NCBI GenBank assembly: GCA_947258405.1
Contig: CAMYIE010000020.1
Location: 1 to 42,335 of the forward strand
Length of the DNA: 42,335 nucleotides
From: an uncultured Eudoraea sp.
GTDB taxonomy: Bacteria; Bacteroidota; Bacteroidia; Flavobacteriales; Flavobacteriaceae
Direction: 5' to 3'
Below are positions 17,009 to 25,880 of this stretch, piece by piece. The translations under genes and the position numbers were made by a program. A model generated the notes under the pieces. It was not told the DNA's origin, searched no databases, and saw only the letters and a program-made list of their open reading frames with translations. Positions within the stretch are counted from its first letter, which is position 1, and each line of letters opens with the position of its first letter.

Positions 17009-17761
17009 TTGAGATATTTTGTTCAATTTTCATACCTGGGCAGTGCCTATCATGGCTGGCAGAAACAACCCAATGATCTTACGGTCCAGGAGATAATGGA
17101 GAGCTGTTTTACTACCCTGCTAAGGAAACCTATTGAACTGGTGGCAGCCGGACGTACCGATACCGGTGTACACGCACATGAGATGTATGCCCATTTCGAT
17201 ATCGATAAACTGGACGATGATGGCACCCTGGTTCACCGATTTAATTCGTTCCTTCCCGAGGACATCGCTGTCAGGCGTCTAATAGGGGTGAGTTCTGATG
17301 CCCATGCCCGATTTAGCGCCCTTCAGAGAACTTATAAATATACTATAGTAAGGCGAAAAGATCCTTTTTTATTTCAGACAGCGCATTATTCCAAACTGGC
17401 GTATGATTTTGAACTGATGAACAAGGCAGCAGAATTGCTCATAGGCCATAAAGATTTCGAATGCTTTTCCAAGTCCAGGACCGATGTTAAAACATATATG
17501 TGTGATGTAAGCTATGCGCGATGGGAGCAAAACGAAGAGCAATTGGTATTTACCATCTCAGCAGACCGATTTCTGAGGAATATGGTGCGGGCTGTGGTTG
17601 GGACATTGCTCGATGTTGGGATTGGTAAGAAATCCTTAAAAGATGTTAAGACTATTATAAAAAACAAGGACAGGAGTTTGGCAGGGGTCTCTGTCCCCGC
17701 AAAAGGATTATCTTTGGTTCGGGTGCAGTACCCTGAAGAGATGCTTCATCGCAATGGATAA
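17009..17761 (+). CDS. truA: tRNA pseudouridine synthase A
   Basis: This 250-residue enzyme makes pseudouridine at positions 38-40 of the tRNA anticodon stem. The catalytic Asp lies in AAGRTDTGVHAHEMYAHF, with Asp at the RTD position. Other family features are YHGWQKQ near the N-terminus and FLRNMVRAVVGTLLDVG toward the C-terminus. There is no good ATG. The TTG at 17009 gives MRYFVQFSYLGSAYHGW, the usual family start, and fits the -7 element; a TTG at 16988 would add seven residues. The stop overlaps the ABC exporter start by 8 bases, so the two are translationally linked. Confidence 0.95.
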   Translation: MRYFVQFSYLGSAYHGWQKQPNDLTVQEIMESCFTTLLRKPIELVAAGRTDTGVHAHEMYAHFDIDKLDDDGTLVHRFNSFLPEDIAVRRLIGVSSDAHARFSALQRTYKYTIVRRKDPFLFQTAHYSKLAYDFELMNKAAELLIGHKDFECFSKSRTDVKTYMCDVSYARWEQNEEQLVFTISADRFLRNMVRAVVGTLLDVGIGKKSLKDVKTIIKNKDRSLAGVSVPAKGLSLVRVQYPEEMLHRNG

Positions 17762-19520
17762 AGACGCTGGCAAAGCTTTTGATTACCGATTGTTTAAAAG
17801 GGTGGTCGCCTATACAAGGCCCTACAGGCTCACATTCTATGGAGTGGCATTAGCCGCTATTTTTTTATCTGCCTTTGCAGTACTAACCCCTCTGATCGTT
17901 AGTGAAATTATCGACGGCGCGCTCAAGCAAAACGATGCCGAAAAACTCTGGATACTCACTATGGCTATGGGAGGTGTTCTGCTCGGACAGGTAGTGAGTC
18001 AGCTTTCCTTTAATTATTTTGCCAATTGGTTAGGGGAATCTGTGATCAAAGATATCCGGATAATGCTTTTCGACCGGATGATGGGTTTCAAAATGAAGTA
18101 TTTCAACAATTCTTCCATAGGGGTTTTGGTGACCCGTGCTGTGGCCGATATGCAGCGGATAGGGGAGATTTTCAGTCAGGGTTTTTTCGTTATCGTGGCC
18201 GATCTATTAAAAATGCTGGTAGTGGCTGTGGTGATGTTGATATTGAATTGGAAACTAGCACTTATCGTATTTCTTATCTTACCCATAATACTATATGCGA
18301 CCCGATTGTTCCAACAGGCCATGAAGAAGGCTTTTATCGATGTGCGTGCAGAGGTTTCCAATCTGAATTCTTTTGTACAGGAACGCATCACAGGTATGAA
18401 AATCGTTCAGCTTTTTACCAGGGAAGCCATCGAGAGCAGGAATTTCCGGAATATCAATGAGAAACATAAAAAGGCCTGGTTGAAAACCGTATGGTACAAC
18501 TCATTTTTTTTCCCGGTTGCGGATATTGTCTCCTCAATAACGGTAGGGCTGATCGTATGGTATGGCGGACTTCAGAATGTTACCAATCTGAAGGTAGATG
18601 AATATGGGACTATCTTCGCCTTTATTTTACTCTCCGGGATGCTGTTCCAGCCTCTGAGACAGATCGCAGATAAGTTTAATACACTGCAAATGGGAATGGT
18701 AGCTGCCAATCGGGTTTTTGGCATATTGGATACCGACAGCAAGATCGATGATTCAGGAACGAAGGTCAGTGAGCATGTACTCGGTAATATTCGTTTTTCG
18801 GATGTCCGTTTCGGCTACCTGGAAGACGAGGAAGTATTACATGGTATATCATTCGATGTTAACGTCGGGGAGACCGTTGCTATTGTAGGTGCTACCGGTG
18901 CCGGAAAATCAACTATAATCAACCTCCTGAATCGCTTTTATGAGATCGACTCCGGAACAATATTGATCGATGGAATCGACATTAAGGAATATCAACTTTC
19001 ATCACTGCGGAAAAATATCGCAATAGTACTCCAGGATGTTTTCCTTTTTGCAGATACGATCGCCAATAATATTTCACTTAAAAACGAGAAAGTCAGTATT
19101 GATATCATCGAAGATGCGGCCAAACAAATAGGCGTACACGAATTTATCATTAGCCTCCCCGGTGGCTATGAGTATAATGTAAAAGAGCGTGGAACAATGC
19201 TTTCTAGTGGTCAAAGGCAGCTGATGGCATTCCTGAGGGCCTATGTGAGCAATCCCAGTATTCTGGTGCTCGATGAGGCCACTTCTTCGGTAGATACCTA
19301 TTCGGAGCAATTGATTCAAAGAGCAACCGACAAGATTACCGAAGGAAGAACTTCAATCATCATCGCCCACAGACTCGCCACGGTAAAAAAAGCCGACAAA
19401 ATCCTGGTGATGGATGCCGGATTGATTGTAGAGACTGGCACCCATAAAGAACTCCTGAAAAATGAGGGTTATTACAGCAAACTATATGAAGCGCAGTTCA
19501 TGGCAGAGGAGACAGTATGA
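17754..19520 (+). CDS. MsbA-like ABC exporter half-transporter
   Basis: This 588-residue protein fuses a six-helix membrane domain (about residues 20-315) to an ATPase domain (345-580). The Walker A motif is GATGAGKST (379-387), the signature is LSSGQ (483-487), Walker B is ILVLDE (503-508), and the H-loop is in IIIAHRLATV. It should work as a homodimer or pair with another half-transporter. The group includes lipid A flippases and multidrug exporters; the substrate cannot be told from the sequence. It overlaps truA by 8 bases. The downstream DUF3667 gene converges, with 10 bases between the stops. Confidence 0.93.
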   Translation: MDKDAGKAFDYRLFKRVVAYTRPYRLTFYGVALAAIFLSAFAVLTPLIVSEIIDGALKQNDAEKLWILTMAMGGVLLGQVVSQLSFNYFANWLGESVIKDIRIMLFDRMMGFKMKYFNNSSIGVLVTRAVADMQRIGEIFSQGFFVIVADLLKMLVVAVVMLILNWKLALIVFLILPIILYATRLFQQAMKKAFIDVRAEVSNLNSFVQERITGMKIVQLFTREAIESRNFRNINEKHKKAWLKTVWYNSFFFPVADIVSSITVGLIVWYGGLQNVTNLKVDEYGTIFAFILLSGMLFQPLRQIADKFNTLQMGMVAANRVFGILDTDSKIDDSGTKVSEHVLGNIRFSDVRFGYLEDEEVLHGISFDVNVGETVAIVGATGAGKSTIINLLNRFYEIDSGTILIDGIDIKEYQLSSLRKNIAIVLQDVFLFADTIANNISLKNEKVSIDIIEDAAKQIGVHEFIISLPGGYEYNVKERGTMLSSGQRQLMAFLRAYVSNPSILVLDEATSSVDTYSEQLIQRATDKITEGRTSIIIAHRLATVKKADKILVMDAGLIVETGTHKELLKNEGYYSKLYEAQFMAEETV

Positions 19521-19530
19521 CTCACCTTAG

Positions 19531-20310
19531 TTATTGAACAGGTGTAAAGTCTTGGATACTCAATACCCCGGTGAGGAATAAGGCAGCATAGAACACCATA
19601 ATGAACCCAAAGTATCCAATGACCACTAAAATCGAAAAAAGGGGAATTCTCAATATCATCTGAGTTGGAGTGAACCGATTCAGACGTTGCATGGCGTAGA
19701 CAGAATAAAATACCAGTGCAATGAGCAAGGGGATACCAATAATCAGATAGTTTTCCGGAGAAAAGACTAATGCGCCCAAACTAATTGGAAACAGGATTAT
19801 ACTCCATTGCGCTAGAATATAAATGTAAAAGACGCTGTATTCGGTCAGATTGTAATTTTTCCGGTTAAAGGTCAGCCAGCCGCTTATCGCAAAAATGGGA
19901 ACATAAATTATAAAAATGAGCGTGTTCATATCGAACATGATGTTCATAACCTTGTTCATCACCTCAGGATTTGCCCCCTGTCCAAAAACATCAAAGTCTA
20001 TCTGATCCCGGAAAAACCTCCTCATAAGTAGCAATAAGATTCCAGATAGTGTAATGGCTATACCAAAATATGCGATCGGATTCATATATCTCCTTCGGAC
20101 GCCTTGGATATAACTTTCGATAACCTCATCTGGTCGTGCGAAAAGTTGCCTGAAAGTCCTTGCAAGTGTATTGTCTATATCAAAGACACGTTTGGCTATA
20201 TCTACCGACAGATTTTTTAGTGTCAGCCGGTTGTGAATTACCTTAGCGCCACAACTTGGGCAGAAATCAAAAGGTTCATCCTGGCTGTACCGACAGTTTT
20301 TACAATCCAT
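19531..20310 (-). CDS. DUF3667 membrane protein with zinc ribbon
   Basis: This 259-residue protein has an N-terminal zinc ribbon (Cys3, Cys6, Cys17, Cys20, in CKNC and CPSC) on the cytoplasmic side. A conserved segment with YIQGVRRRYMNPIAYF follows, then about five membrane helices between residues 85 and 250. This is the DUF3667 architecture, of unknown function. It lies 3 bases after the cdaA stop on the same strand, so it is probably cotranscribed with folP and cdaA. Whether it acts with c-di-AMP signalling is unknown. Confidence 0.87.
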   Translation of the reverse strand: MDCKNCRYSQDEPFDFCPSCGAKVIHNRLTLKNLSVDIAKRVFDIDNTLARTFRQLFARPDEVIESYIQGVRRRYMNPIAYFGIAITLSGILLLLMRRFFRDQIDFDVFGQGANPEVMNKVMNIMFDMNTLIFIIYVPIFAISGWLTFNRKNYNLTEYSVFYIYILAQWSIILFPISLGALVFSPENYLIIGIPLLIALVFYSVYAMQRLNRFTPTQMILRIPLFSILVVIGYFGFIMVFYAALFLTGVLSIQDFTPVQ

Positions 20311-20313
20311 AGC

Positions 20314-21099
20314 TTAAAGCAGATCTTCTGCGATCATATGAGATAATTCGGTCAGGTCTTTATATAATACAAACTCCCCGCCTTTGATATAAGAGATCAA
20401 TCCGGTTTCTTCACTCACCACCAACGCGATAGCGTCGGTGCGTTCTGTAATTCCCACCGCCGCACGATGACGAAGTCCGAAACGAAGCGGAATATGCCTT
20501 TCATTTGAGACCGGCAGAATTACACGGGTGGCGACAATATGATTTTTCTCGATGATCGCAGCCCCATCGTGGAGGGGGCTATTCTTAAAAAATATACTCT
20601 CAATGATGGGTTGGTTGATCTCCACATGCATCCTGTCACCAGAAGTTTTGACAAAATCGAGTGAATTATTGCGCTTAAAGACCAATATGGCACCCATACG
20701 GTTTTTGGCCATTTTATCGCACGCCTGCAGAACCGCTTCAATATCAAGAGGAGAGCCGATCTCTTCCTGTTTCAAAAACTTGAAACGCTTCGTCCAATTT
20801 TTCTTTTTGCCAAGATTGGTAGATCCAACCATCAGCAGAAATTTTCTGATCTCCTGCTGGAACACTATAATCAATGCGATAAGCCCTACCTGCATAAATC
20901 CACCCACCATACTACTGATCATCTTCATGCCCAGTAGTTGGGTTAGTTTCCAGAAGCCCCAGATCATTACAATCCCAATAAAAATATTGATGGCGGCCGT
21001 CCCCCGGACCAGTTTATAGATATAGTAGAGCAGAATAGCAACCAGGACAATATCAATAATGTCGGTTACCTTGAAATCCAGGAATTCTAAAAAATCCAA
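20314..21099 (-). CDS. cdaA: Diadenylate cyclase (CdaA type)
   Basis: This 261-residue membrane enzyme joins two ATP to make c-di-AMP. Three N-terminal membrane helices (about 12-30, 35-55, 62-80) precede a DAC/DisA_N domain (about 95-261). Catalytic motifs are intact: DGA at 178-180 and RHR at 210-212, followed by GITERTDAIALVVSEETG. Length is normal for CdaA. In Firmicutes cdaA is usually next to cdaR-glmM, whereas here it follows folP, an order typical of Bacteroidota. No c-di-AMP phosphodiesterase is in the window. Confidence 0.95.
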   Translation of the reverse strand: MDFLEFLDFKVTDIIDIVLVAILLYYIYKLVRGTAAINIFIGIVMIWGFWKLTQLLGMKMISSMVGGFMQVGLIALIIVFQQEIRKFLLMVGSTNLGKKKNWTKRFKFLKQEEIGSPLDIEAVLQACDKMAKNRMGAILVFKRNNSLDFVKTSGDRMHVEINQPIIESIFFKNSPLHDGAAIIEKNHIVATRVILPVSNERHIPLRFGLRHRAAVGITERTDAIALVVSEETGLISYIKGGEFVLYKDLTELSHMIAEDLL

Positions 21100-21177
21100 A
21101 TTCGGCCTTTTTTGTAAAATTAGAAAATAAGCCCCAATAAAAATTTGTTTCAGCTAAAAATCAAATAGCATCCCTGT

Positions 21178-22005
21178 TCAGGCCGACTGGATTTCTTCAA
21201 ACAGTCTAATACATTGGCTGGCTTCCATCACATCGTGAACCCTTAAAATGTTTGCGCCTTTCTCCAGGGCGATCATATGAAGTGCTGTGGTACCATTGAG
21301 CGAATGCTCAGGTGTAATCCCAAGGGTTTTAAAGATCATAGATTTCCGGCTAACACCCACCAATAATGGAAGATCAAAGCATTGAAGAAGGTCGAGCGAT
21401 TTGAGAAGTTCGAAATTCTGTGCACGGGTCTTGGCAAATCCGAATCCCGGATCTATGATCAGATCATTGAGTTTTAACTCCCGTGCCCTGGAAATTTTAA
21501 GTGAAAACTGGTATCGGATATCGATCATCAGATCTTCATATTCTGTTTCTTGAGCCATTGTCTGAGGAGTACCCCGCATATGCATAGCGATATAGGGTGC
21601 CTTGTAGGCTGCTACGGCAGACATCATCTCGGGATCCAGGTCACCACCAGAAATATCATTGATCATGGCTGCACCGACATCAAGGCAACTGATAGCCACC
21701 CGACTTCTGAACGTGTCTATCGATAGTAAAATATCAGGAAATTCCTCCAGGAGAATTTGCACCACGGGTTCCAGCCGGGCCATCTCTTCTTCCTCCGATA
21801 CTTCGGCAGCCCCGGGCCGGGAGCTATAGGCGCCCAGATCGATGAAGGTTGCCCCTTCACTAAGCATTTGCCCGGTTTGTTTTAAAAGGGCAGATTCATC
21901 TTTAAACTTGCCACCATCATAAAATGAATCGGGTGTAATATTTAAAATGCCCATTATTTTTGGACGCTTTAAATCGATAAGTTGGCCTAGGCAGTTTATA
22001 GTCAT
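21178..22005 (-). CDS. folP: Dihydropteroate synthase
   Basis: This 275-residue TIM barrel joins dihydropterin pyrophosphate and p-aminobenzoate to form dihydropteroate, and is the sulfonamide target. Family motifs in order: GILNITPDSFYDGG (about 19-32), LSIDTFRSRVA, MINDISGG, MHMRGTPQTMA, DPGFGFAKT, GVSRKSMI and LRVHDV. All look intact. It is followed on the same strand after 78 bases by cdaA, and the DUF1599 gene is divergent. Confidence 0.97.
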   Translation of the reverse strand: MTINCLGQLIDLKRPKIMGILNITPDSFYDGGKFKDESALLKQTGQMLSEGATFIDLGAYSSRPGAAEVSEEEEMARLEPVVQILLEEFPDILLSIDTFRSRVAISCLDVGAAMINDISGGDLDPEMMSAVAAYKAPYIAMHMRGTPQTMAQETEYEDLMIDIRYQFSLKISRARELKLNDLIIDPGFGFAKTRAQNFELLKSLDLLQCFDLPLLVGVSRKSMIFKTLGITPEHSLNGTTALHMIALEKGANILRVHDVMEASQCIRLFEEIQSA

Positions 22006-22119
22006 CCTGAATTAAGGAGGAGATTAAGAGTCGAATTTATTTTGATGGCCAAGTTTAAAAAACGAACTTTGGCTTTGTTGAATTATCAGGCGAAATTTAC
22101 GCAAATTACACCATATTCC

Positions 22120-22665
22120 ATGAAGGAAACACCCGCGCTTTTTGACGAGGTTATTCACACTTGTAGAGATTTGTTCATAAAGAAGTCTAAGGACTATGGA
22201 ACAGCGTGGCGCATTCTGAGGCTGCCCTCACTCACCGACCAGATATTTATAAAAGCACAACGTATCAGAAGCCTGCAGGAACTCACTTCGCGCAGAGTGG
22301 ATGAAGGTGAACGATCAGAGTTCATCGGCATAATCAACTACGCACTAATGGCATTAGTACAGCTGGAAAAAGGGGTGGCAGAGCAGCCGGATATAGATGC
22401 TGGGGAAGCTCTACAACTCTATGACCGGCATGTAGCAGAGACCAAACAGCTGATGGAAGACAAGAATCACGACTATGGCGAGGCATGGAAGGATTTAAGG
22501 GTGAATTCTCTCACCGACCTGATCTTACAGAAATTGCTGAGGGTGAAACAGATTGAGGATAATAAAGGAAAAACTATCGTTAGTGAAGGGATTGCCGCAA
22601 ATTACCAGGATATCATCAATTATGCGGTATTTGCCCTTATCCATCTTGAACATGAGGAAGAATAA
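22120..22665 (+). CDS. DUF1599 protein with two repeated domains
   Basis: This 181-residue cytoplasmic protein has two copies of the DUF1599 unit. The first has KSKDYGTAWRILRLPSLTDQ and the second KNHDYGEAWKDLRVNSLTDL, each followed by a charged helix and an IINYAL/IINYAV-type helix. The family resembles small all-alpha nucleotide-binding domains; its function is not established. The frame is open upstream to an ATG at 22045, but the first 25 residues there have no family match, so 22120 is preferred. The next gene on the same strand starts 93 bases on, forming the run DUF1599 - BT_3928-type DoxX - tpiA - prmA - clpS. Confidence 0.85.
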   Translation: MKETPALFDEVIHTCRDLFIKKSKDYGTAWRILRLPSLTDQIFIKAQRIRSLQELTSRRVDEGERSEFIGIINYALMALVQLEKGVAEQPDIDAGEALQLYDRHVAETKQLMEDKNHDYGEAWKDLRVNSLTDLILQKLLRVKQIEDNKGKTIVSEGIAANYQDIINYAVFALIHLEHEEE

Positions 22666-22758
22666 CGTTATATACAAGAACTTGGATCCTGTAAAGATGT
22701 TCAGGTCACAACTTAATGTTCTGTCGCTTCTTTTCCTTTTAAAATCAATCCCAGAGAT

Positions 22759-23856
22759 ATGAAATATCTAGTAACCATAAGCAGGATTCTCGTAGGGGTC
22801 CTATTTATCATCAGCGGGCTGATCAAACTCAATGACCCGATGGGCTTTTCCTTTAAACTGGAAGAGTATTTTAGTCCGTCTGTTCTCGATATCCCATTTC
22901 TAATACCCCTTGCGCTTGCTATTTCGCTGGTTGTGGTTATTCTGGAGGTATTGCTGGGTATTATGCTGCTACTGGGCTATAAAAGAGGATTAACTGTATG
23001 GAGTTTACTGCTGATGATCCTGTTTTTTACGTTTCTCACTTTTTATTCGGCCTATTTTAACAAGGTCACCGACTGCGGTTGCTTCGGAGATGCCGTAAAA
23101 CTTACCCCATGGGAATCCTTTACTAAAGATGTGGTATTACTGATCTTTATTCTGATACTGTTTTATGGCAGGCGGCATATCAAAACCATTTTTGGGCCGA
23201 GGCTAACTAGGATAATCATTTTAGCCGGGCTATTGGGATGTTGTGTGTTCGCCTACAATGTTCTAAACCATTTGCCTGCAATAGATTTCAGACCCTATAA
23301 AATTGGAGCTAGTATTCCTGAAGGAATGGCTATTCCTGAAGATGCTCCCAAACCAGTTTATGATTATACCTGGAAGTTTAATGTTAATGGAGAAGAAAAG
23401 ATAATTGTTACCCCTGGTGATTATCCTGAGGTGGATGGTGAATTCATAGGTGTGGAGACCGAGGAAATACAGAAGGGCTACGAACCACCTATTCACGATT
23501 TTACTTTGGAATTAGGAGGAGAGGACCACACACAACAACTTTTAAGAGAAGAAAAACTACTAATGGTGGTGGCCTATGATCTGGCCAAAACCAAAACGCG
23601 CGCTTTTGAGGATATAAAGCCAGTAACAGACCAGGCCCTTAGAGCAGGTTATACCGTCATCGGTATGTCGGCATCAAATGAACAATGGACCGCTCCGATT
23701 GTAAAAAAATACGAACTGAAATTTCAGTTTTACTTTACTGATGAAACTACCCTAAAGACCATTATTCGCTCTAATCCCGGATTATTGGTCTTAAAAAAAG
23801 GTACGATCCTTCAAAAAGTCCACCATAAAGATCTTGATGAACTTGTATTAGACTAA
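22759..23856 (+). CDS. BT_3928-type DoxX/MauE membrane protein with thioredoxin-like tail
   Basis: This 365-residue protein begins with a DoxX/MauE-like four-helix membrane domain (about residues 5-140) whose conserved segment reads TDCGCFGDAVKLTPW. The Cys-x-Cys-Phe-Gly motif is typical of BT_3928-type proteins. One more helix (about 150-168) follows. A soluble region (about 240-365) ends in ALRAGYTVIGMSAS and RSNPGLLVLKKGTILQKVHH, which resembles a thioredoxin fold without an evident CxxC. A redox role at the membrane is plausible but unproved. The conserved neighbourhood (DUF1599 before, tpiA after) is common in Bacteroidota. Confidence 0.85.
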   Translation: MKYLVTISRILVGVLFIISGLIKLNDPMGFSFKLEEYFSPSVLDIPFLIPLALAISLVVVILEVLLGIMLLLGYKRGLTVWSLLLMILFFTFLTFYSAYFNKVTDCGCFGDAVKLTPWESFTKDVVLLIFILILFYGRRHIKTIFGPRLTRIIILAGLLGCCVFAYNVLNHLPAIDFRPYKIGASIPEGMAIPEDAPKPVYDYTWKFNVNGEEKIIVTPGDYPEVDGEFIGVETEEIQKGYEPPIHDFTLELGGEDHTQQLLREEKLLMVVAYDLAKTKTRAFEDIKPVTDQALRAGYTVIGMSASNEQWTAPIVKKYELKFQFYFTDETTLKTIIRSNPGLLVLKKGTILQKVHHKDLDELVLD

Positions 23857-23900
23857 ATTTATATCCTTCAATTATATCTGATAACCGTAAAATATAGACC

Positions 23901-24650
23901 ATGAGAAGTAAAATAGTAGCAGGAAACTGGAAAATGAATAAAAACCTGCAGGAGACGATTTACCTGGTTGAGGACATAGCATCAAAATTAGCCGATACCA
24001 GCGCTGAGGTGATGGTAGCTCCAACTTTTGTAAACCTGTCAGCAGCGGTTTCTGCGTTGGAATCCTCCAAGATAGAAGTGGTGGCACAAAACATGCATTT
24101 TGCAGAGAGTGGAGCCTATACGGGTGAAATCTCCGCCGGGATGTTAAAGGCCATAGGTATCCAGAGCGTAATCATTGGTCATTCCGAAAGGCGCGCGTAT
24201 TTCGGGGAAACCGATGAGCTTCTTTCGAAAAAGGTAAAGGCTGCGCTGGAGAACAACCTAAGAGTGATTTTTTGCTTTGGGGAAGAATTGGCAGACCGCC
24301 AGTCCGGAAACCATTTTACCGTGGTGGAGAGCCAATTAAAGAACGCGCTGTTTTCACTTTCTACAGGAGACTGGAAAAATATCGTTTTGGCTTATGAACC
24401 TGTTTGGGCCATTGGGACCGGCGAGACGGCAAGCCCTGAACAAGCACAGGAAATGCATGCTTTTGTACGCAAAACCGTTGCGGAAGGTTTTAATCAGGGT
24501 ATTGCTGATGATGTTACCATTTTATATGGTGGAAGTGTTAAGCCGGGAAATGCCGTTGAAATTTTTGCAAAACCCGATGTAGATGGCGGACTAATTGGTG
24601 GGGCAGCATTAAAAACAGATGATTTTCTTGCCATCGTAAACGCGATCTGA
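23901..24650 (+). CDS. tpiA: Triosephosphate isomerase
   Basis: This 249-residue TIM barrel interconverts dihydroxyacetone phosphate and glyceraldehyde-3-phosphate. Catalytic features are all present: Lys in GNWKMNK (residues 8-14), His in IIGHSERR, and Glu in AYEPVWAIGTG. The phosphate-binding YGGSVKPGN and GGLIGGAAL segments close the barrel. Length is normal. It starts 44 bases after the BT_3928-type gene and is followed after 5 bases by prmA. Confidence 0.98.
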   Translation: MRSKIVAGNWKMNKNLQETIYLVEDIASKLADTSAEVMVAPTFVNLSAAVSALESSKIEVVAQNMHFAESGAYTGEISAGMLKAIGIQSVIIGHSERRAYFGETDELLSKKVKAALENNLRVIFCFGEELADRQSGNHFTVVESQLKNALFSLSTGDWKNIVLAYEPVWAIGTGETASPEQAQEMHAFVRKTVAEGFNQGIADDVTILYGGSVKPGNAVEIFAKPDVDGGLIGGAALKTDDFLAIVNAI

Positions 24651-24655
24651 CACTT

Positions 24656-25489
24656 ATGGCCGACAATTACCTGGAATATAGTTTTACCGTACGCCCAAAA
24701 CAACCGGCCACCGATATTCTTCTGGCAGAGCTAAATGAACTGGGGTTTGAGAGTTTTTTGGAAACCCCGGAAGGACTACTCGCCTATATACGTAAATCGA
24801 AGTGGGAAGATTCTGGTCTAGATGAAGTTAGCGTACTGAGCAATCCTAAATTTCAGATCGACTATAAGTACAGCGAAATAGAATCACAGAATTGGAATCA
24901 GGAGTGGGAAAGCAGTTTTGAACCAATTCTCCTGGGCCATCATTGTGCTGTGCGCGCTCCTTTTCACCCGAAACCTGATGTGAAATACGATATTGTGATT
25001 ACCCCGAAAATGAGTTTTGGAACCGGGCACCATGAGACCACGCATATGATGCTTCAGTTTGTACTGAAAAACCAGATGCAGGGTAAATCGGTTTTAGATA
25101 TGGGTTGCGGTACCGGAGTCCTGGCCATATTGGCCTCTATGAGGGGTGCATCGAAGGTCGATGCCGTCGATATCGATCACTGGAGTTTCCTCAATGCACA
25201 GGAAAACGTTAAACTCAATCATCAGGAACAAATCCGTGTACGTGAAGGTGATGTGGATTTGCTAGAAGGAGTGAAGTACGATGTCATCCTGGCTAATATT
25301 AACCGTAACACACTCTTAAGAGATATTTCTCATTATGTGGCGCATCTAAATCTTGGGGGTATTCTTTTACTAAGTGGATTTTATAAGGAGGATCTTCCAT
25401 CGATTTCAGAAAAGTGCGCTAAATACGAACTCAGCTTCCAAGAAAATTTGGAAAATAATGATTGGGTTTCTGCAAAATATGTATTTTAG
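24656..25489 (+). CDS. prmA: Ribosomal protein L11 methyltransferase
   Basis: This 277-residue SAM-dependent methyltransferase modifies ribosomal protein L11. The N-terminal substrate-recognition domain covers about residues 1-90. The catalytic domain has PKMSFGTGHHETT, the SAM loop VLDMGCGTGVLAILA, the acidic VDAVDID, and the motif ANINRNTLL. It starts 5 bases after the tpiA stop and is followed by clpS after 22 bases, so the three are probably cotranscribed. Length is slightly short of E. coli PrmA (293). Confidence 0.95.
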   Translation: MADNYLEYSFTVRPKQPATDILLAELNELGFESFLETPEGLLAYIRKSKWEDSGLDEVSVLSNPKFQIDYKYSEIESQNWNQEWESSFEPILLGHHCAVRAPFHPKPDVKYDIVITPKMSFGTGHHETTHMMLQFVLKNQMQGKSVLDMGCGTGVLAILASMRGASKVDAVDIDHWSFLNAQENVKLNHQEQIRVREGDVDLLEGVKYDVILANINRNTLLRDISHYVAHLNLGGILLLSGFYKEDLPSISEKCAKYELSFQENLENNDWVSAKYVF

Positions 25490-25511
25490 GGAAGATTAAA
25501 ACCTGTCTCTC

Positions 25512-25787
25512 ATGGGTACGAAGGAAAAAGTCTCCGAAGAGCTTCTGTTGGATGAGGAAACAGTAAAACAGAACGAGATTGTATTATTCAATGACGATGT
25601 TAACACGTTCGACCACGTAATTGACACGCTTATTGATGTCTGTGATCATTCTCCTGAACAAGCAGAGCAATGTTCGCTGATCGTTCACTATAATGGTAAA
25701 TGCACTGTTAAAACAGGAGAGTATCGAGATCTGAAACCCAGATGTTCACGCTTACTTCAGGCTGGCTTGAGTGCGGAGATTGTATAA
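25512..25787 (+). CDS. clpS: ClpS, ATP-dependent Clp protease adaptor
   Basis: This 91-residue adaptor delivers N-degron substrates to a ClpAP-type or ClpCP-type protease. The family core is clear: IVLFNDDVNTFDHVIDTL (about 23-40), then HSPEQAEQCSLIVHYNGKC. The Asn-Asp-Asp segment and the later His form the N-degron pocket in the family. It has a short acidic N-terminal extension. It is last in the tpiA-prmA-clpS run; no terminator is obvious before the GH30 gene. Confidence 0.95.
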   Translation: MGTKEKVSEELLLDEETVKQNEIVLFNDDVNTFDHVIDTLIDVCDHSPEQAEQCSLIVHYNGKCTVKTGEYRDLKPRCSRLLQAGLSAEIV

Positions 25788-25880
25788 TTCTTCATGTTAA
25801 GCAATATCGTAAGTCTGACGGATTCCCAAAATCCCCTTAAGGTCTATTAGATCCTGGTGAGAAAGGGTCATGAATTTTTT

